6,692 nt of DNA from Halothece sp. MAG (GTDB lineage Bacteria; Cyanobacteriota; Cyanobacteriia; Cyanobacteriales; Rubidibacteraceae): NCBI GenBank assembly GCA_018610095.1, contig JAHEOB010000200.1:1-6692 (forward strand), written 5' to 3'. Under the pieces are notes generated by a model. The model had not been told where the DNA came from. It saw only the letters and a list, made by a program, of their open reading frames with translations, and made no database searches. The translations under genes were made by a program, and so were the position numbers. Shown here one piece after another: positions 1 to 6,419 of this stretch (its first letter is position 1; each line of letters begins with the position of its first letter).

Positions 1-1599
1 ATTGGTTAAGGTTTGCTTACGGGCATAATCCGAGGGGGCAAGATTGGCTTTACTGCGGGGAATGCTCAAGTAATAGCCAAAGGTTTTATTATAACCCACT
101 TTGAGTTTAGCAATCCCGGTGCGTTCCCGTTCACTGGTTTCTAACTGAGCTAACCATTGTTTATCATCCTCCAAGGTGGCTCGCATTTGATCTAATTGTT
201 CATCCACGCCATTGCGAATTAATCCCCCCTCGCCGAGTTGTTGGGGCGGTGACTCCACTAGCGAATTAAGCACTTTTTCCCCAACGCCATCTAATTCTGC
301 GGGAACCGATTGTAGTGCCTGAAGAAACGGAGAATTACCTTGCTGGGCTAGCTGGGTCAATTCCTTCAAACGAACTAAAGACTCCGCAAGCCCCTTTAAA
401 TCTCTCGCATTGGCTGTTCCTGCCCCAGCACGACCACTTAATCGTTCTAAATCATAAATGTCTCGAAGCAGTTCCCGCAACTCATGACGGAGATTGGTCT
501 GATTAATCAATTCTTCAATCGTGTCTTGACGAGCCGTAATCTCTTTTAAATCCAGTAGTGGTTGTAGTAACCAACGACGAAGGGTGCGTCCGCCCATCGC
601 TGTACAAGTTCGATCCAGTGCCCAAAGTAGTGAACCGTGATAAGTCCCATCGCGAACCGTTTGCACAATTTCTAGATTACGGCGAGTTTGTTGATCCAGA
701 ATTAAATAATCACTGAGCGTATAAGTTTTAAGATTTTGTAGGGGAACTTGATGCGCTTTTTGCGTTTCTTGAATATAGAATAAGAGTCCGCCTGCTGCTC
801 TCACGCCCAAGGGCAGTTGCTCACAGCCCATGCCTTCTAGGGAACTCACGCGAAAATAATTTAAAAGTTGATCACGAGCTTGATCGGGACTAAATTGAGT
901 TTGGGGCCGTAGCGTATAACAAAAGTTTTCCGGGAGAGCCTCAGGGAGATGTTGGGAGGTTTCTCCAGGGCGTAACATACTCCCAATATCAGGGGCATCA
1001 GTGGGAAATAAAATTTCTGAGGGATGCAGGCGTAATAATTCGAGAGAAAGCGTTTCTAAATTTTGGGATTGAGTAGTATAAAATTCACCTGTGGAAATAT
1101 CGGTAAAAGCTAATCCCCAATGCTCACGGGCAATGACAACAGCAGCCAGAAAATTATTTCGGCGAGCATGAAGCATTCCCTCTTCCGTTAAGGTGCCTGG
1201 GGTGAGGAGTTTGGTAATTTGACGCTCCACCATGCGCTTTTCGGCAGCAGCATCCGCAGCATCTTCCACTTGATCACACACCGCGATCGCGTAGCCTTTT
1301 TCCACTAACATGGCAGTATAGCGATCAAGGGCATGATGGGGAACGCCTGTCATGGGAACACGACCAATTTCTTTGCCCCCTTCTTTACTGGTTAATACCA
1401 GTTCCAATTCTTGGGCAACCGTAACCGCATCGTGAAAGAAACATTCAAAAAAGTCACCCACTCGATACAGCAACAAGGCATTAGGATATTGTTCCTTAAC
1501 CTGGATATAATGCTGCATCATGGGCGTGAGTAAATCCCACTCTAGCGCTTGATAATCCGCATTTTTAATAGCAGTATGTTTTCCCGAAGATTCCTGCAT
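1..1599 (-). CDS. mutS: DNA mismatch repair protein MutS, N-terminal 533 residues (cut by window edge)
   Basis: MutS recognises base mismatches and small loops in newly replicated DNA and starts methyl-independent or methyl-directed repair with MutL. Reading the minus strand from 1599, the frame stays open for 533 codons to the window edge with no stop or frameshift. The mismatch-binding domain (about residues 26-140) contains GDFFE, with Phe50 and Glu52 in the places of the E. coli mismatch-wedging Phe36 and Glu38, which marks this as MutS1 rather than MutS2. PMTGVPHHA, the LLTPGTL segment, the connector domain (about 150-275), the core helices (TRRNLEIVQ, MGGRTLRRWLLQP) and the clamp region ending in ARKQTLTN all follow the E. 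coli order. The Walker A/B ATPase domain lies outside the window; the family is usually about 850-890 residues. The ATG at 1597-1599 is preceded by a strong Shine-Dalgarno sequence, and the protein has about 14 residues more at the N terminus than E. coli MutS. It diverges from the transporter gene. Confidence 0.97.
   Translation of the reverse strand, partial: MQESSGKHTAIKNADYQALEWDLLTPMMQHYIQVKEQYPNALLLYRVGDFFECFFHDAVTVAQELELVLTSKEGGKEIGRVPMTGVPHHALDRYTAMLVEKGYAIAVCDQVEDAADAAAEKRMVERQITKLLTPGTLTEEGMLHARRNNFLAAVVIAREHWGLAFTDISTGEFYTTQSQNLETLSLELLRLHPSEILFPTDAPDIGSMLRPGETSQHLPEALPENFCYTLRPQTQFSPDQARDQLLNYFRVSSLEGMGCEQLPLGVRAAGGLLFYIQETQKAHQVPLQNLKTYTLSDYLILDQQTRRNLEIVQTVRDGTYHGSLLWALDRTCTAMGGRTLRRWLLQPLLDLKEITARQDTIEELINQTNLRHELRELLRDIYDLERLSGRAGAGTANARDLKGLAESLVRLKELTQLAQQGNSPFLQALQSVPAELDGVGEKVLNSLVESPPQQLGEGGLIRNGVDEQLDQMRATLEDDKQWLAQLETSERERTGIAKLKVGYNKTFGYYLSIPRSKANLAPSDYARKQTLTN
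1283..1290. repeat. HIP1 octamer
   Basis: GCGATCGC inside mutS. This palindrome is strongly over-represented in many cyanobacterial genomes, and its repeated presence supports the taxonomic call. Confidence 0.9.
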
Positions 1600-1728
1600 C
1601 CCGTTCCTCCTCAAGGCTGCTGTCTATGACTTTATCGCAAAGGGTGTCTTTAAGGAAACTAACGACTGTTAGGATAGCTCAATTGTGCTGCCTAGATAAC
1701 ACTCAGCAGCGTCAGTCTCTAGCATTTT
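1600..1728. promoter_or_regulatory. Divergent intergenic region between mutS and the transporter gene
   Basis: These 129 bases must hold the promoters of both divergent genes, but no hexamer pair is convincing. On the plus strand the best -10-like box is TAGGAT (1670-1675), with a poor -35 (TTTAAG, 1649-1654) at 15-base spacing. Two dyads sit in the middle: CTAAC-GACT-GTTAG (1659-1672) and the near-palindrome AGC-T-CAATTG-T-GCT (1676-1689). They may be operators, but this is inference. Confidence 0.4.
1606..1612 (-). promoter_or_regulatory. Strong ribosome binding site of mutS
   Basis: On the minus strand this reads GAGGAGG and ends 6 bases before the mutS ATG, an almost complete match to the anti-Shine-Dalgarno. 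It supports the ATG at 1599 over the downstream Met codons (residues 27-28). The oppositely oriented transporter gene has no such site. Confidence 0.8.
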
Positions 1729-3933
1729 ATGTTTAAATTTCCCTTCCTGAAAAAAGAAGCTTCCCCAGAGCGTAAAAAACTAGGGGCGTTTGGCGGAGTT
1801 TATACCCCTTCCATTCTTACCATTTTAGGGGTAATCATGTATCTGCGTTTTGGTTGGGTGGTTGGCAATGTCGGATTGTTAGGAGCGTTACTCATTGTCA
1901 CCCTTTCCACCGCCATTACCTTTCTCACCGGGTTATCGATTTCCTCGATCGCCACTGATCGCGTCGTTGGTGGCGGAGGTGCCTATTATATGATTAGTCG
2001 CTCCTTAGGCATTGAAACCGGTGGCGCTGTTGGTATTCCCCTTTATTTTGCCCAAGCACTTTCGGTGGCTCTTTATACCATTGGATTTGCGGAAAGTTTA
2101 GCGATTGCCTTTCCCGAACTCAATCAACAGTATGTTGCTTTAGCTGCCACAATTTTTGTCGCTGGTGTGGCATGGGTGTCTGCGAATGCTGCCATCAAGG
2201 TGCAATATTTCATTTTGGCTGCGATCGCGCTATCACTGCTTTCTTTCTTTTTTGGAAGTTCCTTAGAACCCACTGAAATCGAAATGTGGGGAGCAGCGGA
2301 TCGCCTCTCGGAACCATTCTGGCAAGTGTTTTCCGTATTTTTCCCAGCGGTTACTGGCATTATGGCAGGGGTCAATATGTCGGGTGATTTAAAAAACCCC
2401 ACCAAAGCCATTCCGATGGGAACATTAGGAGCCATTGGAACCGGCTATGTGATTTACATGGTGCTGCCGATTGTCATGGCAACTCGGGCGGATGCTGAAA
2501 CCTTATTAAAAACGCCCTTAATTATGAAAGAAACGGCACTTTGGGGAGATGCCATTTTGCTAGGCGTTTGGGGGGCTACTCTCAGTAGTGCTTTAGGGAG
2601 TATTTTAGGAGCGCCTAGAATTTTACAAGCCCTAGCTAGGGATCGCGTGTTACCTCGTTGGATGCGCTTTTTAGGGAGAGGAAGTGGCGAAAATGACGAA
2701 CCGCGAGTGGGGTTAGCTGTCACTTTAGTGGTTGTACTGGCAGCGGTTTATATGGGGGAACTTAATTTAATTGCCCCAGTACTAACCATGTTTTTCTTGA
2801 CCACCTACTTAGTCTTAAATCTATCAGCAGCCATTGAGGCCTTTTTGCAGAGTCCTTCCTATCGACCGCAATTTCGGGTTCATTGGAGTTTATCTTTTCT
2901 CGGCGCGATCGGCTGTTTAGGGGTAATGTTTTTAATTAATCCCCTTGCCACGGTCGTTGCTGCCATGGTTAGTATTAGTATCTATAGTTGGTTACAACGG
3001 CGGCAGTTACAAGTTACTTGGGGAGATGTTCGGCGTGGCATTTGGATGACACTGCTACGCATTGGTCTGTTCCAACTCGAACAACATTTTCGTCAAGAAG
3101 ATCCCAAAAATTGGCGACCTCATCTTCTAGTGTTGTCTGGGGCACCCACGAAACGTTGGTCCTTAGTGGAATTAGCAGACTGTTTGATCCAAAAGCGAGG
3201 ATTGATTACGATTGCCACCGTGCTTACAAATAAAGCGGGTGGCTTACAAAAAGGGCAATTTGAAGCGCGAATTCGAGACTATTTATATAAAAAAGGGGTC
3301 CAGGCTTTAGTCCGAGTCACTACAGCTAATGAGACGTTTACGGGAGCGCAGCAATTAGTCGATACCTATGGTTTAGGATCAATTGTTCCCAATACCATCC
3401 TTTTGGGAGATAGCGAGTCTGCTACTCATCGTGACAGTTACTGTCAGATGATTACCCAATTTCATCATAGTAACCGCAATTTAGTCATTTTTCGAGAAAA
3501 CCACAACAAAGGGTTTGGAAAACGTCGGCGCATTGATGTGTGGTGGGGGGGTAGTATGCAAGCCAATGGGGGATTAATGTTGCTATTAGCTTACTTGTTA
3601 CGTAATGACGTTCGTTGGCGAGAAGCCACCATTTACTTAAAGTTAGTCGTTAAGCAGAAAAGTGCTGTTCCCCCAGCCCGAAACAATTTAAACCAACTGC
3701 TAAACGAGTTACGTATTCGTGCCATCCCCAAAGTCATTGTCAGTGAAGATCGTTCCTTTAAGCGTATTCTCAAAGAAAATTCAAAAAACGCGGATCTCAT
3801 TTTTTTAGGAATGGCAGCCCCTGATGAGAACTTTGTGGCATATTATGAGGAACTACAGCAAAGAGTGACTAACCTACCCTCAACGGTCTTTGTTTTAGCG
3901 TCACCCAATTTTTCCTTTTCGGAGGTGCTTTAA
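1729..3933 (+). CDS. SLC12-family cation-chloride cotransporter (NKCC-like, APC superfamily)
   Basis: Predicted inner-membrane symporter moving Cl- with K+ and/or Na+; often annotated as amino acid permease or Na-K-Cl cotransporter. The 734 residues show about 12 membrane segments (residues ~25-422) and a ~300-residue soluble C-terminal domain. TM1 carries TILGVIMYLR (31-40). TM3 carries ALYTIGFAES, with Tyr116 where NKCC binds K+. TM6 has FFPAVTGIMAG (204-214), with Pro206 and Thr209 of the K+ site and a GIMAG chloride-site motif. TM8 has ATLSSALGS, with Ser286-Ser287 matching the Na+-site serine pair of NKCC. The C-terminal domain opens with NWRPHLLVLSG (461-471) and contains IDVWW and GGLMLLLAYLL (602-624), both SLC12 hallmarks. 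The N-terminal tail has only about 20 residues, without the phosphoregulatory region of animal proteins. An in-frame TAG at 1720-1722 excludes any upstream start, and the next Met lies inside TM1, so 1729 is secure although no Shine-Dalgarno is visible. The family is very likely; the transported ions are inferred. Confidence 0.92.
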   Translation: MFKFPFLKKEASPERKKLGAFGGVYTPSILTILGVIMYLRFGWVVGNVGLLGALLIVTLSTAITFLTGLSISSIATDRVVGGGGAYYMISRSLGIETGGAVGIPLYFAQALSVALYTIGFAESLAIAFPELNQQYVALAATIFVAGVAWVSANAAIKVQYFILAAIALSLLSFFFGSSLEPTEIEMWGAADRLSEPFWQVFSVFFPAVTGIMAGVNMSGDLKNPTKAIPMGTLGAIGTGYVIYMVLPIVMATRADAETLLKTPLIMKETALWGDAILLGVWGATLSSALGSILGAPRILQALARDRVLPRWMRFLGRGSGENDEPRVGLAVTLVVVLAAVYMGELNLIAPVLTMFFLTTYLVLNLSAAIEAFLQSPSYRPQFRVHWSLSFLGAIGCLGVMFLINPLATVVAAMVSISIYSWLQRRQLQVTWGDVRRGIWMTLLRIGLFQLEQHFRQEDPKNWRPHLLVLSGAPTKRWSLVELADCLIQKRGLITIATVLTNKAGGLQKGQFEARIRDYLYKKGVQALVRVTTANETFTGAQQLVDTYGLGSIVPNTILLGDSESATHRDSYCQMITQFHHSNRNLVIFRENHNKGFGKRRRIDVWWGGSMQANGGLMLLLAYLLRNDVRWREATIYLKLVVKQKSAVPPARNNLNQLLNELRIRAIPKVIVSEDRSFKRILKENSKNADLIFLGMAAPDENFVAYYEELQQRVTNLPSTVFVLASPNFSFSEVL
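2221..2228. repeat. HIP1 octamer
   Basis: GCGATCGC inside the transporter gene, encoding part of the AAIA segment of a membrane helix (residues 164-167). Confidence 0.9.
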
Positions 3934-3939
3934 TATTAG

Positions 3940-4569
3940 TCATCTGTTATTCAGCAAAGCAAATAACTCTGAAACTAATGCTAAATCCTTATCCCCAGGG
4001 GAACGTTCCACCCCACTAGAAAGATCAATGCCATGGGGTTGCGTGACGGTAAGGGCTTGTTGAATATTATTCGGATTCAGTCCACCTGCTAATAACCAAG
4101 GGCGAGGAGGGCGAAATTGTTCCAAATAGTTCCAATTAAAGGCTTGACCGGTTCCTCCTAATTGTTGGGGATGATAGGTGTCTAGCAGAAAGGTATCGAC
4201 AATTGGGTGATACTCATCCATTTGAGAAAGGGAAGTTTCATCTTTGATGGCAATGGTTTTAATAATTTCGATATTCGGAACGCGATCGCGCAGTTGTTGA
4301 CAAAACTGAGGAGTTTCTTGTCCATGGAGTTGTACCCCCGTTAAGTTCCCTTGTTGCACAATTGAGGTGATTTGATCGAGGTTAGAATTGGCAAACACCC
4401 CGATACGAGAAATGTCACTGGGAAGATGAGTCGTAATCGCTGCAATTTGGTCTGGGGAAATATAGCGTTTGGAGCTTTCGACACAGATAAATCCCAGTGC
4501 ATTTGCCCCTAATTGCGCGATCGCGCTAGCTTGTTCCACTTGAGTAATCCCACAAATTTTGACCCGCAT
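3940..4569 (-). CDS. trpF: Phosphoribosylanthranilate isomerase (TrpF)
   Basis: Catalyses the Amadori rearrangement of N-(5'-phosphoribosyl)anthranilate to the carboxyphenylamino-deoxyribulose phosphate, the third step of tryptophan synthesis from chorismate, in the cytosol. The 209 residues form a complete, normal-length TIM barrel. KICGIT at the N terminus contains the catalytic base Cys6. SSKRYISP carries the conserved Arg35, followed by GVF (57-59) and QLHG (80-83). LLDT supplies the general acid Asp130. Phosphate-binding elements are GGTG (138-141), AGGL (161-164) and DLSSGVE (182-188). The ATG places KICG in its usual position, though no good Shine-Dalgarno precedes it. It stands alone, without other trp genes in the window, as is common in cyanobacteria, where trp genes are mostly scattered. 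It converges with the transporter gene with 6 bases between stop codons and diverges from psaK. Confidence 0.97.
   Translation of the reverse strand: MRVKICGITQVEQASAIAQLGANALGFICVESSKRYISPDQIAAITTHLPSDISRIGVFANSNLDQITSIVQQGNLTGVQLHGQETPQFCQQLRDRVPNIEIIKTIAIKDETSLSQMDEYHPIVDTFLLDTYHPQQLGGTGQAFNWNYLEQFRPPRPWLLAGGLNPNNIQQALTVTQPHGIDLSSGVERSPGDKDLALVSELFALLNNR
4282..4289. repeat. HIP1 octamer
   Basis: GCGATCGC inside trpF, extended to the 10-base palindrome CGCGATCGCG (4281-4290). Confidence 0.9.
4517..4524. repeat. HIP1 octamer
   Basis: GCGATCGC near the 5' end of trpF, within the longer palindrome GCGCGATCGCGC (4515-4526). It is the last copy before the photosynthesis genes. Confidence 0.9.
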
Positions 4570-4691
4570 TGTTCAGAAATATGAATGAGTGTAAATCATT
4601 TGTTACTTTTGACCCCCAACGCTAGGGTTTAATTCAAAATTCTTTTTATAATTTTTTTTAGTCCGTGAAATATAGGCGGAGAAGATAAGCC
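4570..4691. promoter_or_regulatory. Divergent intergenic region between trpF and psaK
   Basis: This 122-base AT-rich region contains a T-rich block (about 4641-4659) with the psaK -10 box. For trpF, the minus strand offers TATAAA (4645-4650) as a possible -10 element, without a recognisable -35, which would give a leader of roughly 70 bases. No clear transcription factor site was identified. Confidence 0.45.
4647..4652 (+). promoter_or_regulatory. Candidate -10 box of psaK
   Basis: A perfect TATAAT lies 39 bases before the psaK ATG, implying a transcription start near 4659 and a leader of roughly 30 bases. No good -35 box lies 16-18 bases upstream (the hexamer at 4624-4629 is AGGGTT), so initiation may depend on an activator, as for other photosystem I genes. 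This last point is inference. Confidence 0.6.
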
Positions 4692-4964
4692 ATGTTAACG
4701 TTACTCGCTGATACGCAAGCTACCACACCCAATACCGTTCCTTGGAGTGTTTCCGTAGGCTTAGTGATGATTCTATGTAATATTTTTAGCATTGCCATTG
4801 GTCGCTTTGCCATTCAACAAAAAGGAGCTGGCCCAGATTTACCCTTTCCTAAACCCTCCATTTTAGAAGATTTTGGTGTTCCTGAATTGTTAGCAACCGT
4901 TAGCTTCGGTCATATTATTGGAGCTGGTGTCATTTTAGGACTTGCCAATGCAGGTGTTTTATAA
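4692..4964 (+). CDS. psaK: Photosystem I reaction center subunit PsaK
   Basis: PsaK is a small peripheral membrane subunit of photosystem I that binds antenna chlorophyll and sits at the edge of the complex in the thylakoid membrane. The 90 residues match the family length. Two membrane helices are visible (about 17-39 and 66-88), joined by a polar loop with the conserved GRFAIQ and GPDLPFP segments, followed by FGVPELLATVSFGHIIGAG, very close to PsaK of Thermosynechococcus as I recall it. The N-terminal segment (MLTLLADTQA) is short, and in some species is processed. An in-frame TAA at 4686-4688 fixes the ATG as the start; GGAG at 4678-4681 is the ribosome binding site, 10 bases away. Whether this is the PsaK1 or the light-stress PsaK2 type cannot be decided here. 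It lies 225 bases before petB on the same strand, probably as a separate unit. Confidence 0.95.
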   Translation: MLTLLADTQATTPNTVPWSVSVGLVMILCNIFSIAIGRFAIQQKGAGPDLPFPKPSILEDFGVPELLATVSFGHIIGAGVILGLANAGVL

Positions 4965-5038
4965 TAGCACTTAATCATCGAGAGAGCATTTTTTCAACTT
5001 GTCGTCATTGCTGGATCCTGATGAATTCCCTTACTGCG

Positions 5039-5061
5039 TGGTGACACTCACCTTGTCACCA
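5039..5061. repeat. 8-bp inverted repeat upstream of petB
   Basis: TGGTGACA and TGTCACCA form a perfect 8-bp inverted repeat around a 7-base centre. A second, nested dyad, GGTGA-CAC-TCACC (5040-5052), shares the left arm, so three copies of the GGTGA/TCACC unit occur within 23 bases. The nearest T run (5072-5076) is 10 bases beyond the stem, which makes a typical intrinsic terminator unlikely. The right arm overlaps a candidate -35 box, favouring a regulator-binding site, though an imperfect psaK terminator remains possible. Confidence 0.6.
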
Positions 5062-5081
5062 GTTCAGGGGATTTTTATGTT
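5053..5081 (+). promoter_or_regulatory. Candidate petBD promoter
   Basis: TTGTCA (5053-5058, five of six matches to TTGACA) is followed after 17 bases by TATGTT (5076-5081, four of six matches to TATAAT). Transcription would start near 5088 and give a leader of about 100 bases before petB. The -35 box sits in the right arm of the inverted repeat. This is the best sigma-70-type pair seen in the gap, but it rests on sequence alone. Confidence 0.4.
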
Positions 5082-5189
5082 AGATTTCGTTTCGATAGAT
5101 TATCTCACAGGTTAAACTGGGAGAAAAATGTCACAATATCTAAGGAGTACGCAGAAAATAAGTGCGTTTTATCTAGGAACTCTGGCTTC

Positions 5190-5858
5190 ATGTTCACTAA
5201 GCAAGTAACAGATTCTAAAATTTATCAATGGTTCAACGAGCGCCTGGAAGTACAGGCGATTTCGGATGACGTTGCAAGTAAATACGTTCCGCCTCACGTT
5301 AATATTTTTTATTGTCTTGGTGGAATTACCCTCGTCTGCTTTTTAATTCAATTTGCAACGGGCTTTGCAATGACGTTTTATTATAAGCCCACTGTTACCG
5401 AGGCTTTTTCTTCTGTCCAATATTTAATGACTGAGGTCAACTTTGGTTGGCTCATTCGTTCCATCCATCGCTGGTCCGCCAGTATGATGGTTTTAATGAT
5501 GATTCTCCATATCTTCCGAGTCTATCTCACTGGTGGCTTCAAAAAGCCCAGAGAACTGACTTGGATTACGGGAGTGATTTTAGCGGTAATTACTGTTTCC
5601 TTTGGGGTAACAGGTTATTCCCTTCCTTGGGATCAAATTGGTTATTGGGCAGTGAAAATTGTCTCGGGTGTTCCTGAAGCAATTCCTGGAATCGGTCCTT
5701 TAATTGTGGAATTAATTCGAGGAGATGTCAGTGTTGGACAAGCGACACTCACTCGTTTCTATAGCTTACATACCTTCGTTTTACCTTGGTTAATTGCGGT
5801 ATTTATGCTGCTGCACTTCCTCATGATTCGGAAACAAGGCATTTCCGGCCCCTTATAA
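5190..5858 (+). CDS. petB: Cytochrome b6 (PetB)
   Basis: Core subunit of the thylakoid cytochrome b6f complex, which oxidises plastoquinol, reduces plastocyanin or cytochrome c6 and pumps protons. The 222 residues are the full usual cyanobacterial length, with four membrane helices. The four haem-b ligands are present: His93 and His107 in helix B (SIHRWSASMM, MMILHIFR), and His194 and His209 in helix D (FYSLHTF, MLLHFLM). Cys42 in NIFYCLGG is the residue that covalently holds the extra haem c-n. GFAMTFYYKP, TGYSLPWDQ and the C-terminal RKQGISGPL are near-invariant in the family. The start MFTKQVTDS agrees with known PetB proteins; a modest AGGA lies 11 bases upstream. petD follows after 54 bases with no terminator between, so the two form the usual petBD operon. 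Confidence 0.98.
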   Translation: MFTKQVTDSKIYQWFNERLEVQAISDDVASKYVPPHVNIFYCLGGITLVCFLIQFATGFAMTFYYKPTVTEAFSSVQYLMTEVNFGWLIRSIHRWSASMMVLMMILHIFRVYLTGGFKKPRELTWITGVILAVITVSFGVTGYSLPWDQIGYWAVKIVSGVPEAIPGIGPLIVELIRGDVSVGQATLTRFYSLHTFVLPWLIAVFMLLHFLMIRKQGISGPL

Positions 5859-5895
5859 AGACCGAACCTTAGGAGTTGTCGGAATCTAACTCAAC

Positions 5896-5900
5896 AGGAG
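5896..5900 (+). promoter_or_regulatory. Ribosome binding site of petD
   Basis: AGGAG lies 12 bases before the petD ATG in the 54-base petB-petD spacer. It is a better match than the site before petB and allows independent translation of petD from the shared mRNA. Confidence 0.65.
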
Positions 5901-5912
5901 AACACAAAAGCA

Positions 5913-6395
5913 ATGAGTGTATTAAAAAAACCTGATTTAAGCGATCCCAAACTTCGGGAAAAATTAAAACAAGGCATGGGTCATAGTTATTATGGGGAAC
6001 CTGCTTGGCCCAATGATTTACTTTATACCTTTCCAGTGGTGATTTTAGGAACTATTGGGCTTTGCGTTAGTTTGGCGGTTCTTGACCCAGCCATGATTGG
6101 CGAACCTGCTGATCCCTTTTCTACTCCCTTAGAAATTCTGCCAGAGTGGTATTTTTATCCCGTTTTCCAAATTTTACGGATTGTTCCTAACAAACTATTA
6201 GGGATTGCATGCATGGGGGCTATTCCCATCGGATTAATGATTCTTCCCTTCATTGAAAACGTTAATAAGTTTCAAAATCCTTTCCGTCGCCCTGTAGCAA
6301 CCACGGTATTTCTAATTGGCACTGTCGTAACCCTTTGGTTAGGCATTGGAGCAACCTATCCCTTAGAAGAATCAATTACCTTAGGCTTGTTCTAA
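5913..6395 (+). CDS. petD: Cytochrome b6f complex subunit IV (PetD)
   Basis: Subunit IV corresponds to the C-terminal half of mitochondrial cytochrome b and, with PetB, forms the quinol-binding core of the b6f complex. The 160 residues are the standard length. The sequence starts with MSVLKKPDLSDPKLREKL, typical of the family, followed by GHSYYGEPAWPNDLLY. Three membrane helices lie at about 36-58, 95-115 and 128-148. The quinol-oxidation-site motif PEWY is at 77-80, followed by FYPVFQILR. LPFIENVNKFQNPFRRP (111-127) and the tail YPLEESITLGLF complete the match. It is second in the petBD operon, and a strong terminator begins 25 bases after its stop. Confidence 0.98.
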   Translation: MSVLKKPDLSDPKLREKLKQGMGHSYYGEPAWPNDLLYTFPVVILGTIGLCVSLAVLDPAMIGEPADPFSTPLEILPEWYFYPVFQILRIVPNKLLGIACMGAIPIGLMILPFIENVNKFQNPFRRPVATTVFLIGTVVTLWLGIGATYPLEESITLGLF

Positions 6396-6419
6396 ATTAA
6401 TTAGTGTAGTTGATGACTT

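Larger units (their letters stand above)
4965..5189 (+). promoter_or_regulatory. psaK-petB intergenic region and petB leader
   Basis: This 225-base gap holds an inverted repeat (5039-5061), a candidate promoter (5053-5081), an AAGGAG (5142-5147) not placed to serve petB, and the likely petB ribosome binding site AGGA (5175-5178), 11 bases before its ATG. A six-base T run at 4989-4994 follows psaK, but no stable hairpin precedes it, so psaK has no clear intrinsic terminator here unless the inverted repeat acts as a weak one. Confidence 0.5.

Noticed and set aside
315..506. 63-codon plus-strand frame opposite mutS
   Set aside because: It lies wholly antisense to the well-conserved mutS frame and its product resembles no family I recognise; it is a chance frame.
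1692..1722. CTAGA...TCTAG inverted repeat before the transporter start
   Set aside because: Only 5-bp arms around a 21-base centre, and the right arm includes a stop codon triplet by chance; nothing distinguishes it from background.
2124..2723. Two minus-strand frames (2124-2435, 2454-2723) inside the transporter gene
   Set aside because: Both are antisense to conserved membrane-segment coding sequence, have no ribosome binding site evidence and show compositional features of a reverse reading.
2988..3233. 81-codon plus-strand frame in another phase within the transporter gene
   Set aside because: It overlaps the conserved NWRPHLLVLSG region of the real frame and has no recognisable protein features.
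4592..4609. Possible HLR1 (RpaB) light-response element upstream of psaK
   Set aside because: GTTACTTT (4602-4609) and, on the other strand, TTTACACT-like sequence resemble HLR1 half-sites, but HLR1 is a tandem direct repeat and these are inverted with imperfect matches.
4609..4614. TTGACC as the -35 box of psaK
   Set aside because: It is 32 bases upstream of the TATAAT, far beyond the 16-18 bases needed.
4965..4994. Intrinsic terminator directly after psaK
   Set aside because: A T run is present at 4989-4994, but no stem of useful length precedes it.
5162..5176. GTG-initiated four-codon frame in the petB leader behind AAGGAG (5142-5147)
   Set aside because: The spacing from AAGGAG to GTG is 14 bases and the frame is too short to distinguish from chance.
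5447..5677. 76-codon plus-strand frame inside petB
   Set aside because: It is a shifted reading of the near-invariant petB helix B to C region.
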